A DNA stretch of 64,000 nt from Streptomyces sp. NBC_01463 (GCA_036227345.1 CP109468.1:5394001-5458000), one strand, 5' to 3'. Positions 24,564-34,574 are shown, numbered from the stretch's first letter. Notes: generated by a model not told the origin, from the letters alone. Translations and numbers: made by a program.

Positions 24564-26225
24564 ATGTCAGGACCCCGCCCCGTACGGGCACCGCGCGGTA
24601 CCGGACTGAGCACCCTGGGATGGCAGCAGGAAGCCGCCCTGCGCATGCTGCAGAACAACCTCGACCCCGAGGTCGCCGAGCACCCCGACAAGCTCGTCGT
24701 CTACGGCGGCACGGGCAAGGCGGCCCGCGACTGGCGCTCGTTCGACGCGATGGTCCGCACGCTGCAGACGCTCAAGCAGGACGAGACGATGCTCGTCCAG
24801 TCGGGGCGGCCGGTCGGCGTCATGCAGACGCACGAGTGGGCTCCCCGGGTCCTGATCGCCAACTCCAACCTGGTCGGCGACTGGGCGAACTGGGAGGAGT
24901 TCCGCCGCCTGGAGGCGCTCGGGCTCACCATGTACGGCCAGATGACCGCCGGATCGTGGATCTACATCGGTACCCAGGGCATCCTCCAGGGCACGTACGA
25001 GACGTTCGCCGCGGTCGCCGCGAAGAAGTTCGGCGGCACGCTGGCCGGGACGATCACGCTGACCGCCGGGCTCGGCGGCATGGGCGGCGCCCAGCCGCTC
25101 GCCGTCACGATGAACGACGGCGTCGCGATCTGTATCGACTGCGACCCGCGCGCCATCGAGCGCCGTATCGAGCACCGCTTCCTGGATGTGAAGGCCGACA
25201 ACCTGGAGCACGCCCTCCAGCTTGCCACCGAGGCGCGGGACGCGCGCAGGCCTCTGTCGATCGGGCTGCTCGGCAATGCGGCGGAGCTGCTGCCCCGGAT
25301 GCTCGCCGAGGGCGCCCCGGTCGACATCGTCACCGACCAGACGAGCGCGCACGACCCGCTGGCCTACCTCCCGCTCGGGGTCGACTTCGACGACATGGCC
25401 GACTACGCCACCGAGAAGCCCGCAGACTTCACCCAGCGCGCCCGCGAGTCGATGGCCCGGCACGTCGAGGCGATGGTCGGCTTCATGGACGCGGGCGCGG
25501 AGGTCTTCGACTACGGCAACTCGATCCGCGGCGAGGCTCAACTCGCCGGTTACGAGCGGGCCTTCGACTTCCCCGGCTTCGTGCCCGCGTACATCCGGCC
25601 GCTGTTCTGCGAGGGGAAGGGCCCGTTCCGCTGGGCCGCCCTGTCGGGTGAGGCGTCCGACATCCACAAGACCGACAAGGCGATGCTGGAGCTCTTCCCG
25701 GAGAACGAGTCGCTGCACCGCTGGATCAAGATGGCCGGCGAGCGCGTCCACTTCCAGGGACTGCCCGCCCGCATCTGCTGGCTCGGCTACGGCGAGCGGG
25801 ACCGGGCCGGCGAGCGGTTCAACGACATGGTGGCGAGCGGCGAGCTCGCCGCGCCGCTGGCGATCGGGCGCGACCACCTGGACTGCGGTTCCGTGGCCTC
25901 CCCGTACCGCGAGACCGAGGCCATGCTCGACGGCTCCGACGCGATCGCCGACTGGCCGCTGCTGAACGCGATGGTCAACGTCGCCTCGGGAGCCTCCTGG
26001 GTCTCCATCCACCACGGCGGCGGGGTCGGCATGGGCCGCTCCCTGCACGCCGGCCAGGTGACCGTCGCCGACGGTACGAAGCTGGCGGGCGAGAAGATCC
26101 GCCGGGTGCTGACCAACGACCCGGGCATGGGCGTCATCCGGCATGTGGACGCCGGGTACGACATCGCGGACTCCGTGGCGGCCGACAAGGGTGTCCGGGT
26201 GCCGATGGCGGAGGGCGAGGCGTGA
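24564..26225 (+). CDS. hutU: Urocanate hydratase
   Basis: The 553-aa enzyme converts urocanate to imidazolonepropionate in histidine degradation, using tightly bound NAD+. Family motifs are complete: [14 protein letters not shown] near residue 50, [17 protein letters not shown] near 175, and [28 protein letters not shown] near 410, including the catalytic-region Cys, followed by [18 protein letters not shown]. The ATG at 24564 has GGAGG 9 nt upstream. It is the first gene of a four-gene hut operon; its stop overlaps the next start (GTGA). Confidence 0.96.
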   Translation: MSGPRPVRAPRGTGLSTLGWQQEAALRMLQNNLDPEVAEHPDKLVVYGGTGKAARDWRSFDAMVRTLQTLKQDETMLVQSGRPVGVMQTHEWAPRVLIANSNLVGDWANWEEFRRLEALGLTMYGQMTAGSWIYIGTQGILQGTYETFAAVAAKKFGGTLAGTITLTAGLGGMGGAQPLAVTMNDGVAICIDCDPRAIERRIEHRFLDVKADNLEHALQLATEARDARRPLSIGLLGNAAELLPRMLAEGAPVDIVTDQTSAHDPLAYLPLGVDFDDMADYATEKPADFTQRARESMARHVEAMVGFMDAGAEVFDYGNSIRGEAQLAGYERAFDFPGFVPAYIRPLFCEGKGPFRWAALSGEASDIHKTDKAMLELFPENESLHRWIKMAGERVHFQGLPARICWLGYGERDRAGERFNDMVASGELAAPLAIGRDHLDCGSVASPYRETEAMLDGSDAIADWPLLNAMVNVASGASWVSIHHGGGVGMGRSLHAGQVTVADGTKLAGEKIRRVLTNDPGMGVIRHVDAGYDIADSVAADKGVRVPMAEGEA

Positions 26226-27505
26226 CGGCTCCGGGCTCCGCGGCGGCGGGCGGACGGCCGGGCGGCGGCCCGCAGCCCTCGTTCCAGGACATGTGGCGGG
26301 AGCTGGCGCCGCTCGGGCGGCACCCGGAAAGCGGCGGGTACCGGCGCTACGCCTGGACCGCCGCCGACGCCGACTGCCGCGCCTGGTTCCGGGCGCAGGC
26401 CGAGGCGCGCGGGCTGGTCCTGGAGACCGACCGCAACGGCAACCAGTGGGCCTGGCTCGGCGACCCGCTGGCCGGGGACGCCGTCGTCACCGGCTCGCAC
26501 CTCGACTCCGTCCCGGACGGCGGGGCCTTCGACGGGCCGCTCGGCGTCGTCTCCTCCTTCGCCGCGCTCGATGAACTCCGCCGCAGGGGAGTGGAGTTCG
26601 CCCGGCCGCTGGCCATCACCAACTTCGGTGACGAGGAAGGCGCGCGCTTCGGTCTGGCCTGTGTCGGCTCCCGGCTCGCCGCCGGGCAGCTGACCGTCGA
26701 GGCCGCGCACCGGCTGCGCGACGGCGACGGTGTCACCCTGCCGCAGGCCATGGAGGCGGCCGGGTACGACCCCGACGCCATCGGACCCGACCCCGCGCGG
26801 CTCGCCCGTATCGGCGCGTTCGTCGAGCTCCATGTCGAGCAGGGGCGCGCGCTAGACCTGTCCGGGGACCCGGTCGGCATCGCCTCCGCGATCTGGCCGC
26901 ACGGACGCTGGCGGTTCGACTTCCGCGGCGAGGCCAACCACGCGGGCACCACCCGGCTCGCCGACCGCCGCGACCCGATGCTCACGTACGCCGAGACCGT
27001 GCTCGCCGCCCGCCGGGAGGCGGAACTGGCAGGCGCCCTGGCCACCTTCGGCAAGATCGCCGTCGAGCCGAACGGGGTCAACGCGATCCCCTCCCTCGTG
27101 CGCGGCTGGCTCGACTCCCGCGCCGCCGACCAGGACACCCTGGACACCGTCGTCGCCGGCATCGAACGCGCCGCCCGGGACCACGCGGAGCGGGCCGGCA
27201 TCGGCCTCGACGTCGTACGGGAGTCGTTCACGCCCGTCGTGGAGTTCCAGCACGCCCTGCGCGACGAGCTGGGGGCGCTCCTGAAGGGCTCCGCCGTCCG
27301 GGACACCGGGCGCGACGTGCCCGTGCTCGGCACCGGAGCGGGACACGACGCGGGTATTTTGTCCGCTTCGGTGCCAACCGCCATGCTGTTCGTACGGAAC
27401 CCCACCGGGATCTCGCACTCGCCGGCCGAACACGCCGCCGAGGACGACTGCGTGGCCGGGGTGATCGCACTCGCCGACGTACTGGAAGGTCTCGCGTGCC
27501 GCTGA
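26222..27505 (+). CDS. M20 family amidohydrolase, candidate N-formylglutamate deformylase
   Basis: The 427-aa protein belongs to the allantoate amidohydrolase / N-carbamoyl-amino-acid hydrolase branch of M20 metallopeptidases. Metal ligands are visible: [19 protein letters not shown] (His, Asp), [10 protein letters not shown] (Glu), [11 protein letters not shown] (His) and ISHSPAEH near the end. The substrate-binding HAGTTR motif is present. By position it should act on a late hut intermediate: HutF makes N-formylglutamate and no HutG gene is present, so it is a candidate to release glutamate and formate. That role is inferred from context, not seen in the active site. Its GTG start overlaps hutU by 4 nt. 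Confidence 0.8.
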   Translation: MTAPGSAAAGGRPGGGPQPSFQDMWRELAPLGRHPESGGYRRYAWTAADADCRAWFRAQAEARGLVLETDRNGNQWAWLGDPLAGDAVVTGSHLDSVPDGGAFDGPLGVVSSFAALDELRRRGVEFARPLAITNFGDEEGARFGLACVGSRLAAGQLTVEAAHRLRDGDGVTLPQAMEAAGYDPDAIGPDPARLARIGAFVELHVEQGRALDLSGDPVGIASAIWPHGRWRFDFRGEANHAGTTRLADRRDPMLTYAETVLAARREAELAGALATFGKIAVEPNGVNAIPSLVRGWLDSRAADQDTLDTVVAGIERAARDHAERAGIGLDVVRESFTPVVEFQHALRDELGALLKGSAVRDTGRDVPVLGTGAGHDAGILSASVPTAMLFVRNPTGISHSPAEHAAEDDCVAGVIALADVLEGLACR

Positions 27506-28893
27506 CGACGGAGCTGACGACGGAGCCCATGGGCAGGCCCGGTGCCGTGACGTACTGGCTGGCCCATGCCTGGCTCGGCACCCATGTCGAGCCGGGTGTC
27601 GTCCTGGAGGTGGCCGGCGGACGGATCGCCGGGGTGCGGACCGGCGTCGAGGCGCCGCCGCCGGGCGCGACCGTGCTGCGCGGGCTCACCCTGCCCGGGC
27701 TCGCCAACGCCCACTCGCACGCCTTCCACCGCGCCCTGCGCTCCACCGTCCAGGTCGGCTCCGGCACCTTCTGGACCTGGCGCGAGATCATGTACCAGGT
27801 CGCGTCCCGGCTCACCCCCGACACGTACTACGAACTGGCCCGTGCCGTGTACGCCGAGATGGCACTGGCGGGCATCACCGCGGTCGGTGAGTTCCACTAT
27901 CTGCACCACGCGCCGGGCGGCGTCCCCTACGACAACCCGAACGCGATGGGGGAGGCCCTGATCGCGGCCGCCCGCGAGGCCGGCATCCGGATCACCCTGC
28001 TGGACACCGCCTACCTCGCCGCCGGGTTCGGCCGCCGGCCCTCCCAGTACCAGGCGCCCGACCGGCACCAGCAGCGCTTCTCGGACACCACCGCCGACGC
28101 CTGGGCCGAGCGCGCCTCCCTCCTCAAGGGCGACGAGCACACCCTGATCGGCGCCGCGATCCACTCGGTGCGGGCCGTCCCCGCCGACCAGCTCGCCACC
28201 GTCGCCCAGTGGGCCGACCAGCGGCAGGCACCGCTCCATGTCCACCTCTCCGAACAGACCGCGGAGAACGACGCCTGTCTCGCCGCCCACGGCCGCACCC
28301 CCACCCGGCTCCTCGCCGACCACGGGGTCCTCGGACCGCGCACCACCGGCGTCCACAACACGCACCTCACCGCCGAGGACATCGAGCTCATCGGCTCGAC
28401 GGCCACCGGCACCTGCATGTGCCCCACCACCGAACGCGACCTGGCCGACGGCATCGGCCCCGCCGTCGCCCTCCAGCGGGCCGGCTCGCCGCTCTCGCTG
28501 GGCAGCGACAGCCACGCCGTGATCGACCTCTTCGAGGAGGCGCGCGCGATGGAGCTCAACGAACGCCTGCGCACCCGGACCCGCGGCCACTGGACGGCCG
28601 CCGCACTGCTGCGCGCCGCCTCCGCCGACGGCCACGCCGCGCTCGGCCGGCCGGAGGCGGGCACGCTCGAACCCGGCGCCCCCGCCGACCTGGTGACGAT
28701 CGCCCTGGACTCCGTCAGGACCGCGGGGCCGGTGCCCAGGCTGGCAGCGGAGACCGCCGTATTCGCCGCTTCCGCGGCCGATGTGCGCCACACGGTGGTC
28801 GCGGGCCGGCACATCGTGCGCGACGGACATCACGAGCTGGTCGCCGACGTCCCCCGGGCGCTCGCCACAGCCGTCGCGGCCCTGCACCGCTGA
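27496..28893 (+). CDS. hutF: Formimidoylglutamate deiminase
   Basis: The 465-aa amidohydrolase removes the imino group of N-formimidoyl-glutamate. Metal-binding residues appear in NAHSHAFHR near residue 75, [12 protein letters not shown] near 250 and [16 protein letters not shown] near 335; the motif [22 protein letters not shown] is typical of HutF. The GTG start at 27496 overlaps the preceding gene by 10 nt; an ATG 33 nt downstream (MGRPGAV) is an alternative. Its product is N-formylglutamate and ammonia, which fits the neighbouring M20 hydrolase. Confidence 0.92.
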   Translation: MPLTTELTTEPMGRPGAVTYWLAHAWLGTHVEPGVVLEVAGGRIAGVRTGVEAPPPGATVLRGLTLPGLANAHSHAFHRALRSTVQVGSGTFWTWREIMYQVASRLTPDTYYELARAVYAEMALAGITAVGEFHYLHHAPGGVPYDNPNAMGEALIAAAREAGIRITLLDTAYLAAGFGRRPSQYQAPDRHQQRFSDTTADAWAERASLLKGDEHTLIGAAIHSVRAVPADQLATVAQWADQRQAPLHVHLSEQTAENDACLAAHGRTPTRLLADHGVLGPRTTGVHNTHLTAEDIELIGSTATGTCMCPTTERDLADGIGPAVALQRAGSPLSLGSDSHAVIDLFEEARAMELNERLRTRTRGHWTAAALLRAASADGHAALGRPEAGTLEPGAPADLVTIALDSVRTAGPVPRLAAETAVFAASAADVRHTVVAGRHIVRDGHHELVADVPRALATAVAALHR

Positions 28894-28946
28894 GCAGCGG
28901 GACGCAGACCCCCGCACCGCCCACCCGCAAGGAGAGCAGCCCCCCG

Positions 28947-30134
28947 ATGACGACGACCGCCCTCACCCACATCTCCGCACTGGTCACCAACGACCCCTCC
29001 CTCGGTGACGGTTCCCCCCTCGGACTGATCCAGGACGCGGCCGTCGTCATCGAGGGCGACCGGGTCGTCTGGACCGGTGAATCAAGCAAAGCACCCGCCA
29101 CTGACAACGCCGTCGACGCGGGCGGCCGGGCCGTGATCCCCGGTTTCGTCGACTCCCACTCCCACCTCGTCTTCGCGGGCGACCGCACCCAGGAGTTCAA
29201 CGCCCGCATGTCCGGCCGCGCCTACAGCGCCGGCGGGATCAGGACCACCGTCGCCGCCACCCGCGCCGCCACCGACGACGAGCTCTCCGCCAACGTCGCG
29301 CGCTACCTCGCCGAGGCGCTGCGCCAGGGCACCACGACCTTCGAGACCAAGTCCGGCTACGGCCTCACCGTCGAGGACGAGGCCCGCGCGCTGCGCATCG
29401 CGGCCCGCCACACCGACGAGGTCACCTTCCTCGGCGCCCACATCGTCTCCCCGGACTACGCCGACGACCCGGCCGGATACGTCGGCCTGGTCACCGGACC
29501 GATGCTCGACGCCTGTGCCCCGTACGCCCGTTGGATCGACGTGTTCTGCGAGAAGGGCGCCTTCGACGGCGACCAGGCGCGGGCGATCCTGACCGCGGGC
29601 CGCGCCAAGGGGCTGCACCCCCGGGTGCACGCCAACCAGCTCGGGCACGGTCCCGGTGTCCAGCTCGCCGTCGAGCTCGATGCCGCGTCCGCCGACCACT
29701 GCACGCACCTCACCGACGCCGACGTCGACGCGCTGGCCCAGTCGCGGACCGTCGCGACCCTGCTCCCCGGCGCCGAGTTCTCCACCCGGGCCGTCTGGCC
29801 CGACGCCCGCCGCCTCCTCGGCGCGGGCGCCACCGTCGCGCTCTCCACGGACTGCAACCCGGGCTCGTCGTTCACCTCGTCGATGCCCTTCTGCATCGCC
29901 CTCGCCGTCCGCGACATGGGGATGACCCCCGACGAGGCGCTCTGGTCCGCCACGGCCGGCGGCGCGGCCGCCCTGCGCCGCGACGACATCGGCCGGATCG
30001 CCCCCGGTGCCCGCGCCGACCTGGTGGTCCTCGACGCCCCCAGCCATGTCCACCTCGCCTACCGGCCGGGCGTACCGCTGGTCCACGAGGTCTGGCGGCG
30101 CGGCGAGCGCGCCGTGGCACCGCACAGCGGCTGA
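28947..30134 (+). CDS. hutI: Imidazolonepropionase
   Basis: The 395-aa zinc or iron hydrolase opens imidazolonepropionate to formimidoylglutamate. The [15 protein letters not shown] motif (metal ligands), [20 protein letters not shown] and [16 protein letters not shown] are all family signatures. ATG 28947 follows AAGGAGA at a good distance. It lies 53 nt after hutF, as the last gene of the hut operon, so the three core steps after urocanate are encoded in the order U, (M20), F, I. The histidine ammonia-lyase gene is not in the window. Confidence 0.95.
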   Translation: MTTTALTHISALVTNDPSLGDGSPLGLIQDAAVVIEGDRVVWTGESSKAPATDNAVDAGGRAVIPGFVDSHSHLVFAGDRTQEFNARMSGRAYSAGGIRTTVAATRAATDDELSANVARYLAEALRQGTTTFETKSGYGLTVEDEARALRIAARHTDEVTFLGAHIVSPDYADDPAGYVGLVTGPMLDACAPYARWIDVFCEKGAFDGDQARAILTAGRAKGLHPRVHANQLGHGPGVQLAVELDAASADHCTHLTDADVDALAQSRTVATLLPGAEFSTRAVWPDARRLLGAGATVALSTDCNPGSSFTSSMPFCIALAVRDMGMTPDEALWSATAGGAAALRRDDIGRIAPGARADLVVLDAPSHVHLAYRPGVPLVHEVWRRGERAVAPHSG

Positions 30135-30153
30135 CCGGGCCCGCTGAACGCGG

Positions 30154-30184
30154 AAGGACCTGCCCCTCGACGGGGCAGGTCCTT
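30154..30184. terminator. Terminator between hutI and sigma factor genes
   Basis: AAGGACCTGCCCC (30154-30166) pairs perfectly with 30172-30184 over a TCGAC loop, between two convergent stops. It probably works in both directions. Confidence 0.85.
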
Positions 30185-30222
30185 GATCCGGCAGTCCTCG
30201 CAAGCGGGTTGCGGGTGCCCGC

Positions 30223-31200
30223 TCATTCGTCCAGGGTCAGTCCCTTGCGGAGCTTGACCAGGGTGCGGGAGAGCAGCCGCGACACGTGCATCTGCGAGAT
30301 GCCGAGCTCCTCACCGATCTCCGACTGCGTCATGTTGGCGACGAACCGGAGCGAGAGGATCGTGCGGTCGCGTCCCGGCAGCGCGGCGATCAGCGGCTTC
30401 AGGGACTCGACGTACTCGATGCCTTCGAGACCGTGGTCCTCGTAGCCGATCCGGTCGGCCAGCGCGCCCTCGTTCTCGTCCTCCTCGGGCTTGGCGTCCA
30501 GCGAGCTCGCGGTGTACGCGTTGCTCGCGGCCATGCCCTCGACGACCTCGTCGTGGCTGATGCCCAGGCGGTCGGCGAGCTCGCCCACGGTGGGCGCGCG
30601 GTCCAGCTGCTGGGCGAGCTCGTCGCCCGCCTTGGCCAGGTCGAGCCGCAGCTCCTGCAGGCGGCGCGGGACGCGCACGGACCAGCTGGTGTCGCGGAAG
30701 AAGCGCTTGATCTCGCCGATGATGGTCGGCATGGCGAAGGTCGGGAACTCGACGCCCCGGCTGAGCTCGAAGCGGTCGATCGCCTTGATCAGGCCGATGG
30801 TGCCGACCTGGATGATGTCCTCCATCGGCTCGCTGCGCGAGCGGAACCGGGAGGCGGCGAACTTGACCAGGGCCAGGTTCAGCTCGACGAGCGTGTTCCG
30901 TACGTAGGAGTACTCGTACGTGCCCTCTTCGAGGGATTCGAGCCGGGCGAAGAGCGTCTTCGACAGGGCCCTGGCGTCCAGCGGGCCCACTTCGGCGTAG
31001 GGCGGGATCTCGGGGAGTCCCTCGAGGCCGTCGGTCACGCCGTGGTCGTCTTCGGTACTGCTGGTGTCACTGCCACTGCTGGTGGTGCTGTTGCGCGTGC
31101 CGTCCAGGACGGCCGCAGCAGGGGAGTCTGATTCGGTCAGTCCCTGAGGACATGCCGACGTCGCGTTGTGGGTACGCGGTTCGTCGAGCCGGGGTGACAT
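30223..31200 (-). CDS. SigB/SigF-type alternative sigma factor
   Basis: The 325-aa sigma-70 protein starts at ATG 31200, directly behind GGAGGAGACC. A Ser/Thr-rich N-terminal extension of about 70 residues precedes region 2 (LVELNLALVKFAASRFRSRSEPMEDIIQVGTIGLIKAIDRFELSRGVEFPTFAMPTIIGEIKRFFRD), region 3 (VRVPRRLQELRLDLAKAGDELAQQLDR) and region 4 (LSLRFVANMTQSEIGEELGISQMHVSRLLSR). It belongs to the group regulated by partner switching, like S. coelicolor SigB, SigF, SigI and others. By neighbourhood next to hutI I suspect it is the SigI counterpart, but this is from memory. Confidence 0.9.
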   Translation of the reverse strand: MSPRLDEPRTHNATSACPQGLTESDSPAAAVLDGTRNSTTSSGSDTSSTEDDHGVTDGLEGLPEIPPYAEVGPLDARALSKTLFARLESLEEGTYEYSYVRNTLVELNLALVKFAASRFRSRSEPMEDIIQVGTIGLIKAIDRFELSRGVEFPTFAMPTIIGEIKRFFRDTSWSVRVPRRLQELRLDLAKAGDELAQQLDRAPTVGELADRLGISHDEVVEGMAASNAYTASSLDAKPEEDENEGALADRIGYEDHGLEGIEYVESLKPLIAALPGRDRTILSLRFVANMTQSEIGEELGISQMHVSRLLSRTLVKLRKGLTLDE

Positions 31201-31304
31201 GGTCTCCTCCATCGTTCTCGGCATATGGCTGCCGATGCCCATACGTGTTCCTGCGGTGAAGCGGCGCCTCCGAAGCCGGCCGTGTTTTGGGTGTCCCCCT
31301 ACCC

Positions 31305-31329
31305 TTACCCGGTCCGTGCGGGTCGTTAC
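31305..31329 (-). promoter_or_regulatory. Possible SigB-like promoter of the sigma factor gene
   Basis: On the minus strand GTAAC (31329-31325) and GGGTAA (31310-31305) are separated by 14 nt, close to the GTTT-N14-16-GGGTAT pattern of SigB/F-type promoters, 105 nt upstream of the sigma start. The pattern would allow positive autoregulation. Confidence 0.35.
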
Positions 31330-31481
31330 AAGCGCCAATTGACGCCATATGTCCGCTTTGTTGAGGTCTTCGGCTACCGCGTGGCGCACAGAACGCGTAC
31401 TGTTTTAGAGACGTCAGCGACAGCTGCAACGCATCTGCATGCACATTGATGCGGACAGTGACGAGCGAAGAGGGATCGGGC

Positions 31482-31850
31482 ATGGACCGCGGGACGGTCG
31501 GCAGTGCGAACCGGGGCCGGCTTCAGGTCGGGGCCCGGACAGAGGGGCGCAGTGAGGTGGTGACGCCTGTGGGTGAGCTCGATCACCACACGGCGGACCT
31601 CCTGCGCGAGCCCTTGGAGCACGCGGTCGAGCAGGGGCGCGTGCGCCTGGTCGTCGACTGCTCGCAACTCGAATTCTGTGATTCCACCGGGCTGAACGTG
31701 CTGCTCGGTGCCCGCCTCAAGGCGGAGGCGGCCGGGGGAGGGGTCCATTTGGCCGGAATGCTGCCGGTGGTGGCGCGGGTCTTCGAGATCACCGGGGCCG
31801 AGGCGGTATTCACCGTCCACGACTCCCTCGAAGAGGCCCTGGACACCTGA
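31482..31850 (+). CDS. STAS domain anti-sigma factor antagonist
   Basis: The 122-aa protein is an RsbV-like anti-anti-sigma factor. The STAS fold is seen in VVTPVGELDHHTADLLREPL and the regulatory segment LEFCDSTGLNVLLGAR, with Ser68 (or Thr69) as the phosphorylation site. ATG 31482 follows AGAGGGA at 6-7 nt; in-frame TTG/ATG/GTG codons upstream (31446-31458) are weaker. It is divergent from the sigma factor gene and followed by an RsbW-like kinase, completing a partner-switching set. Confidence 0.87.
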   Translation: MDRGTVGSANRGRLQVGARTEGRSEVVTPVGELDHHTADLLREPLEHAVEQGRVRLVVDCSQLEFCDSTGLNVLLGARLKAEAAGGGVHLAGMLPVVARVFEITGAEAVFTVHDSLEEALDT

Positions 31851-31990
31851 TCGTGACGCGTTTCGACGCCCCGGGCGCCCCAGCTGTTGCCCGTGTCACG
31901 CGATCCGCGTAGCCGAAGTGGGTGTTGTCACGATTCGGCCGGGCAGGAGACACCCCGGCGAGCCCCGGCGACCGGCGCACGTCGTGTCCC

Positions 31991-32040
31991 TCCGGTATCC
32001 GTATCGGTTTCCGTACCAGTATTCGTATCTGTATCTGTTC
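31991..32040. repeat. Degenerate TCCGTA hexamer repeat
   Basis: About seven imperfect hexamers (TCCGTA, TCGGTT, TCCGTA, CCAGTA, TTCGTA, TCTGTA, TCTGTT) lie in tandem 37 nt upstream of the RsbW-like gene. They produce dipeptide-like repeats (SVSVSV) when read in frame, but no gene is supported there. Confidence 0.55.
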
Positions 32041-32076
32041 AATGGCGACATGGTGAATCGGTGAGGTGAAGCGCTG

Positions 32077-32625
32077 ATGGGCACCACCCGGCAGCATCCG
32101 CCGGGCGACCTCGGCCGCGAGCCGGAGGGCGCTGGGGTTGGCGCACGCGCCGATGCGGGCATCCGCGCGGACGCGGGCGTCGGCGCTCCCTCCTCCGGGC
32201 AGGTGGAGTCCGCGGAGCGGCAGTGGCGCACGCTGTCCCTGCGGCAGGTCAGCGGCATCGTGCCGACGGCCCGCGATTTCGCCCGCCAGGCGCTCCACGA
32301 CTGGGGCTGGCTGCCCGCCGCCTCCGCCGACCGCCGCGCCGCCGCCGAGGACGTCCTGCTGGTCGTCTCCGAGCTGGTCACCAACGCGTGTCTGCACGCG
32401 GACGGTCCCGACGAGCTGCGCATCGCCCGCTCGTCGAAGGCGCTGCGGGTGGAGGTCGCCGACGGCGGAGCGGGCCAGCCCGCGCCCCGCACCCCGCACC
32501 GGGCCGGCCGGCCCGGCGGCCACGGCATGTTCATCGTGCAGCGGCTCTGCCTGGACTGGGGAGTCGTCCGGGTGCCCGGCGAGCCCGGCAAGACCGTCTG
32601 GGCGGAACTGGCCGCCCCCGTGTAG
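32077..32625 (+). CDS. RsbW-like serine kinase/anti-sigma factor
   Basis: The 182-aa protein carries a GHKL ATPase domain: N-box LVVSELVTNACLHA near residue 100, VEVADGGAG and GGHGMFIVQRL. These are the ATP-binding features of anti-sigma kinases that bind a SigB-type sigma factor and phosphorylate an STAS partner. A 45-residue Gly/Ala/Asp leader with short RADAG repeats precedes the domain. ATG 32077 follows GAGGTGAA. The gene lies 226 nt after the STAS gene, probably in one transcript with the hexamer repeat in between. Confidence 0.85.
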   Translation: MGTTRQHPPGDLGREPEGAGVGARADAGIRADAGVGAPSSGQVESAERQWRTLSLRQVSGIVPTARDFARQALHDWGWLPAASADRRAAAEDVLLVVSELVTNACLHADGPDELRIARSSKALRVEVADGGAGQPAPRTPHRAGRPGGHGMFIVQRLCLDWGVVRVPGEPGKTVWAELAAPV

Positions 32626-32675
32626 CCCCCGGGCGGGTTTCCCCTGCTCGTCCCCCCGGGCCTGTACGCCCCTTG

Positions 32676-32702
32676 AAGAGCGCGCCGATCCGGCGCGCTC
32701 TT
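32676..32702 (+). terminator. Terminator after anti-sigma gene
   Basis: A perfect 12-bp stem (32676-32687 with 32691-32702, loop ATC) ends in TTT, an intrinsic terminator. Confidence 0.85.
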
Positions 32703-32746
32703 TGTCTTCCCTCCACAAGGCCCCGGGCGTACCTTGAGCGCCCAAT

Positions 32747-32761
32747 CTGATGTGTCGTCAG
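32747..32761. promoter_or_regulatory. CTGA...TCAG dyad upstream of the surface operon
   Basis: CTGATGTGTCGTCAG is an imperfect palindrome centred 64 nt upstream of the first surface-protein gene. It is the only distinct element in the 115 bp between the terminator and that gene. From memory, similar dyads occur upstream of other Streptomyces secreted-protein genes; I could not check that. Confidence 0.35.
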
Positions 32762-32817
32762 TTATTTGTGCCGCACGAAGCGGCGCGCGGCGACTCCCGG
32801 CATGAGGGGAACTCGAG

Positions 32818-33483
32818 GTGTCGTACCAGAAGCGAACAGCTCTCGCGCTGGCGTCCGGGCTTGCGGGTGCGGTGGTGCTGATGGCCGCGCCCGCCGCCCA
32901 CGCGACGGTCGTCGACGTCAACTACCAGTGCAAGACCCCGATCGGCGACAAGGCCGCCGTGTCGCCGATCGACATCAAGAGCGTGAAGAGCGGCAGCGGC
33001 TACAAGCTCACCATGTCCTTCCAGAAGGGTGTCTCCTCCAGCCCGGTCGAGCTGGGCAAGGGAGCGATGAACCCCAGTGCGGTGATCAAGGTGGGCGGCG
33101 CCGACCCGGGACAGGTCAGCGTCTCCGGACCGGCCAACTCCACGGCGATCCCCGCCAACAGCCCCATCAAGATCAACGACCTTTCGGGGACGTACACCCC
33201 GAAGGAGAGCGGCAAGGTCGACTTCACCGCCGGAGTGCTCACCATCAAGGCGCTCGGTACGACGACGACCTGCACCCCGTCGAACAATCCGGGGCCCTCG
33301 CTCTCCCTCGACGTCACCGCGGCCGGCGGCGCCGCGAGCGCGCCGGACACCAACGACTCGCTGCCCAAGACCGGACCGCTGGACTCGGCGGTGGCGCTCG
33401 GCACCCTCGGCGGCACGGTGCTGCTGACCGGTGCGGCCGGAGTGCTGTGGCTGACCAGGCGCGGGCAGCGGGCCACGGGCTGA
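32818..33483 (+). CDS. LPKTG-anchored surface protein, single-domain
   Basis: The 221-aa protein starts at GTG 32818. It has a Sec signal peptide (cleavage near AAHA-T, about residue 28), one surface domain of about 125 residues starting VDVNYQCKTPIGDK and ending with a second Cys (TTTTCTPSN), a short linker, and a full cell-wall sorting signal: LPKTG at 182-186, a hydrophobic stretch and the basic tail TRRGQR. It should be covalently attached to peptidoglycan by a sortase. The domain is homologous to both domains of the LAATG protein four genes on. It opens a four-gene operon. Confidence 0.85.
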   Translation: MSYQKRTALALASGLAGAVVLMAAPAAHATVVDVNYQCKTPIGDKAAVSPIDIKSVKSGSGYKLTMSFQKGVSSSPVELGKGAMNPSAVIKVGGADPGQVSVSGPANSTAIPANSPIKINDLSGTYTPKESGKVDFTAGVLTIKALGTTTTCTPSNNPGPSLSLDVTAAGGAASAPDTNDSLPKTGPLDSAVALGTLGGTVLLTGAAGVLWLTRRGQRATG

Positions 33484-33527
33484 CCCCGCGAGAGCCGCAG
33501 CCGCCGTCACGCACCAGGGAGCCGCCC

Positions 33528-34574
33528 ATGCCGCCGTTGACCGGTCACGCCATCCGCCCCTCCCCGGGGCCCGCCGTCGGACCGCCGTCCGCCGTGCGGC
33601 GCCCGGTGCTCGTCCTGACCCTGCTCGCCGTCCTGTGGTGCACCGCCGCCACGGCGCCGGCGGCCGGGGCCACCGAGCACCCCACCGGTCCGGCGTGGAC
33701 GGCGCAGCCCGCGGCGAACGGCCCGGGCCGGGACGAGGGCAGACCGTACTTCTACCTGGAGGGCCTGCCCGGCAGCGTCCTCCAGGACCGGCTCTCGCTC
33801 AGCAATCCGGGGCCGAAGCCGGTCACGGTACGGCTGCGCGGCGCCGACGCGTACAACACGGGGAGCGGCGGATTCGCGGTGCGCGGCGCACACGGCTCCA
33901 CCGGGACCGGGGCCTGGCTCCGGACGGCGAGCACCGAGGTGACCGTGCCCGGCCGGACCCGTGCCGACGTGCCCGTCTCCTTCACCGTGCCCCAGGACGC
34001 GGTGCCCGGCGACCACCCCGGCGCGATCGTCGCCGAGAGCGGCGGCCGCTCGGTGGGCGTACGGGTCCAGCTGCGGGTCGGCGGTCCGACGCTGGCGGCG
34101 CTCACGGTGGAGGACGTGGCGGTGTCCGGCCGGACCATCCACTACACGCTGGTCAACCGGGGCAACGCGGTCCTCGTGCCCCGCCTGTCCGTCAGCGCGG
34201 ACGGGCTGTTCGGCGCCCTGTTCAGGCGCGACGCCCGCACCCTGCCGGTGGAGCTGCTGCCCGGTCAGCGGGTGAGGCTCACCGAGCCGTGGCGGGACGC
34301 CCCGGCCCTGGACTCCGTCACCGTACGGCTGAGCGTCACGTCGGCGGGCGGGGCGCACGCCGAGGCGACCGCGTCGGCGGCCTTCGTCCCCTGGGCGCCC
34401 GTGACCGGCGGCGCGCTCCTGCTCCTGGTGGCCGGCGCCGCGGCCGTGTACGGCATCCGGCGCAGGCGGGCCGCCCGGCGCGGCGCACCCGGCGACGACG
34501 GGGCGGCCCCGGCCACGGAACTTCGACAGCACTCCGACGAGAGGCACTTGGTGAAGGCGGGAGCGGAATCGTGA
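33528..34574 (+). CDS. DUF916/WxL-binding-like membrane-anchored protein
   Basis: The 348-aa protein starts at ATG 33528 and has a signal peptide (hydrophobic part near residues 26-47). The exported region looks like DUF916, the peptidoglycan-binding domain of Firmicutes WxL-interacting proteins: FYLEGLPGSVLQDRLSLSNPGPKPVTVRLRGADAYNT near residue 82, and VPVSFTVPQDAVPGDHPGAIVAE. A second Ig-like section follows, then a C-terminal membrane helix (LLLLVAGAAAVYG) and a basic cytoplasmic tail. Its stop overlaps the start of the next gene (GTGA). It may hold the anchored surface proteins of this operon. Confidence 0.8.
   Translation: MPPLTGHAIRPSPGPAVGPPSAVRRPVLVLTLLAVLWCTAATAPAAGATEHPTGPAWTAQPAANGPGRDEGRPYFYLEGLPGSVLQDRLSLSNPGPKPVTVRLRGADAYNTGSGGFAVRGAHGSTGTGAWLRTASTEVTVPGRTRADVPVSFTVPQDAVPGDHPGAIVAESGGRSVGVRVQLRVGGPTLAALTVEDVAVSGRTIHYTLVNRGNAVLVPRLSVSADGLFGALFRRDARTLPVELLPGQRVRLTEPWRDAPALDSVTVRLSVTSAGGAHAEATASAAFVPWAPVTGGALLLLVAGAAAVYGIRRRRAARRGAPGDDGAAPATELRQHSDERHLVKAGAES

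Noticed and set aside
26347..28917. An 856-codon open frame on the minus strand across the hut genes
   Set aside because: It is the antisense shadow of two well-supported hut genes, has a low-complexity Gly/Arg/Val sequence and matches no fold. GC-rich codon bias keeps such frames open.
31887..32069. A short frame with SVSVSV-type repeats before the anti-sigma gene
   Set aside because: The repeats come from the TCCGTA hexamer array; there is no ribosome binding site and no family resemblance.
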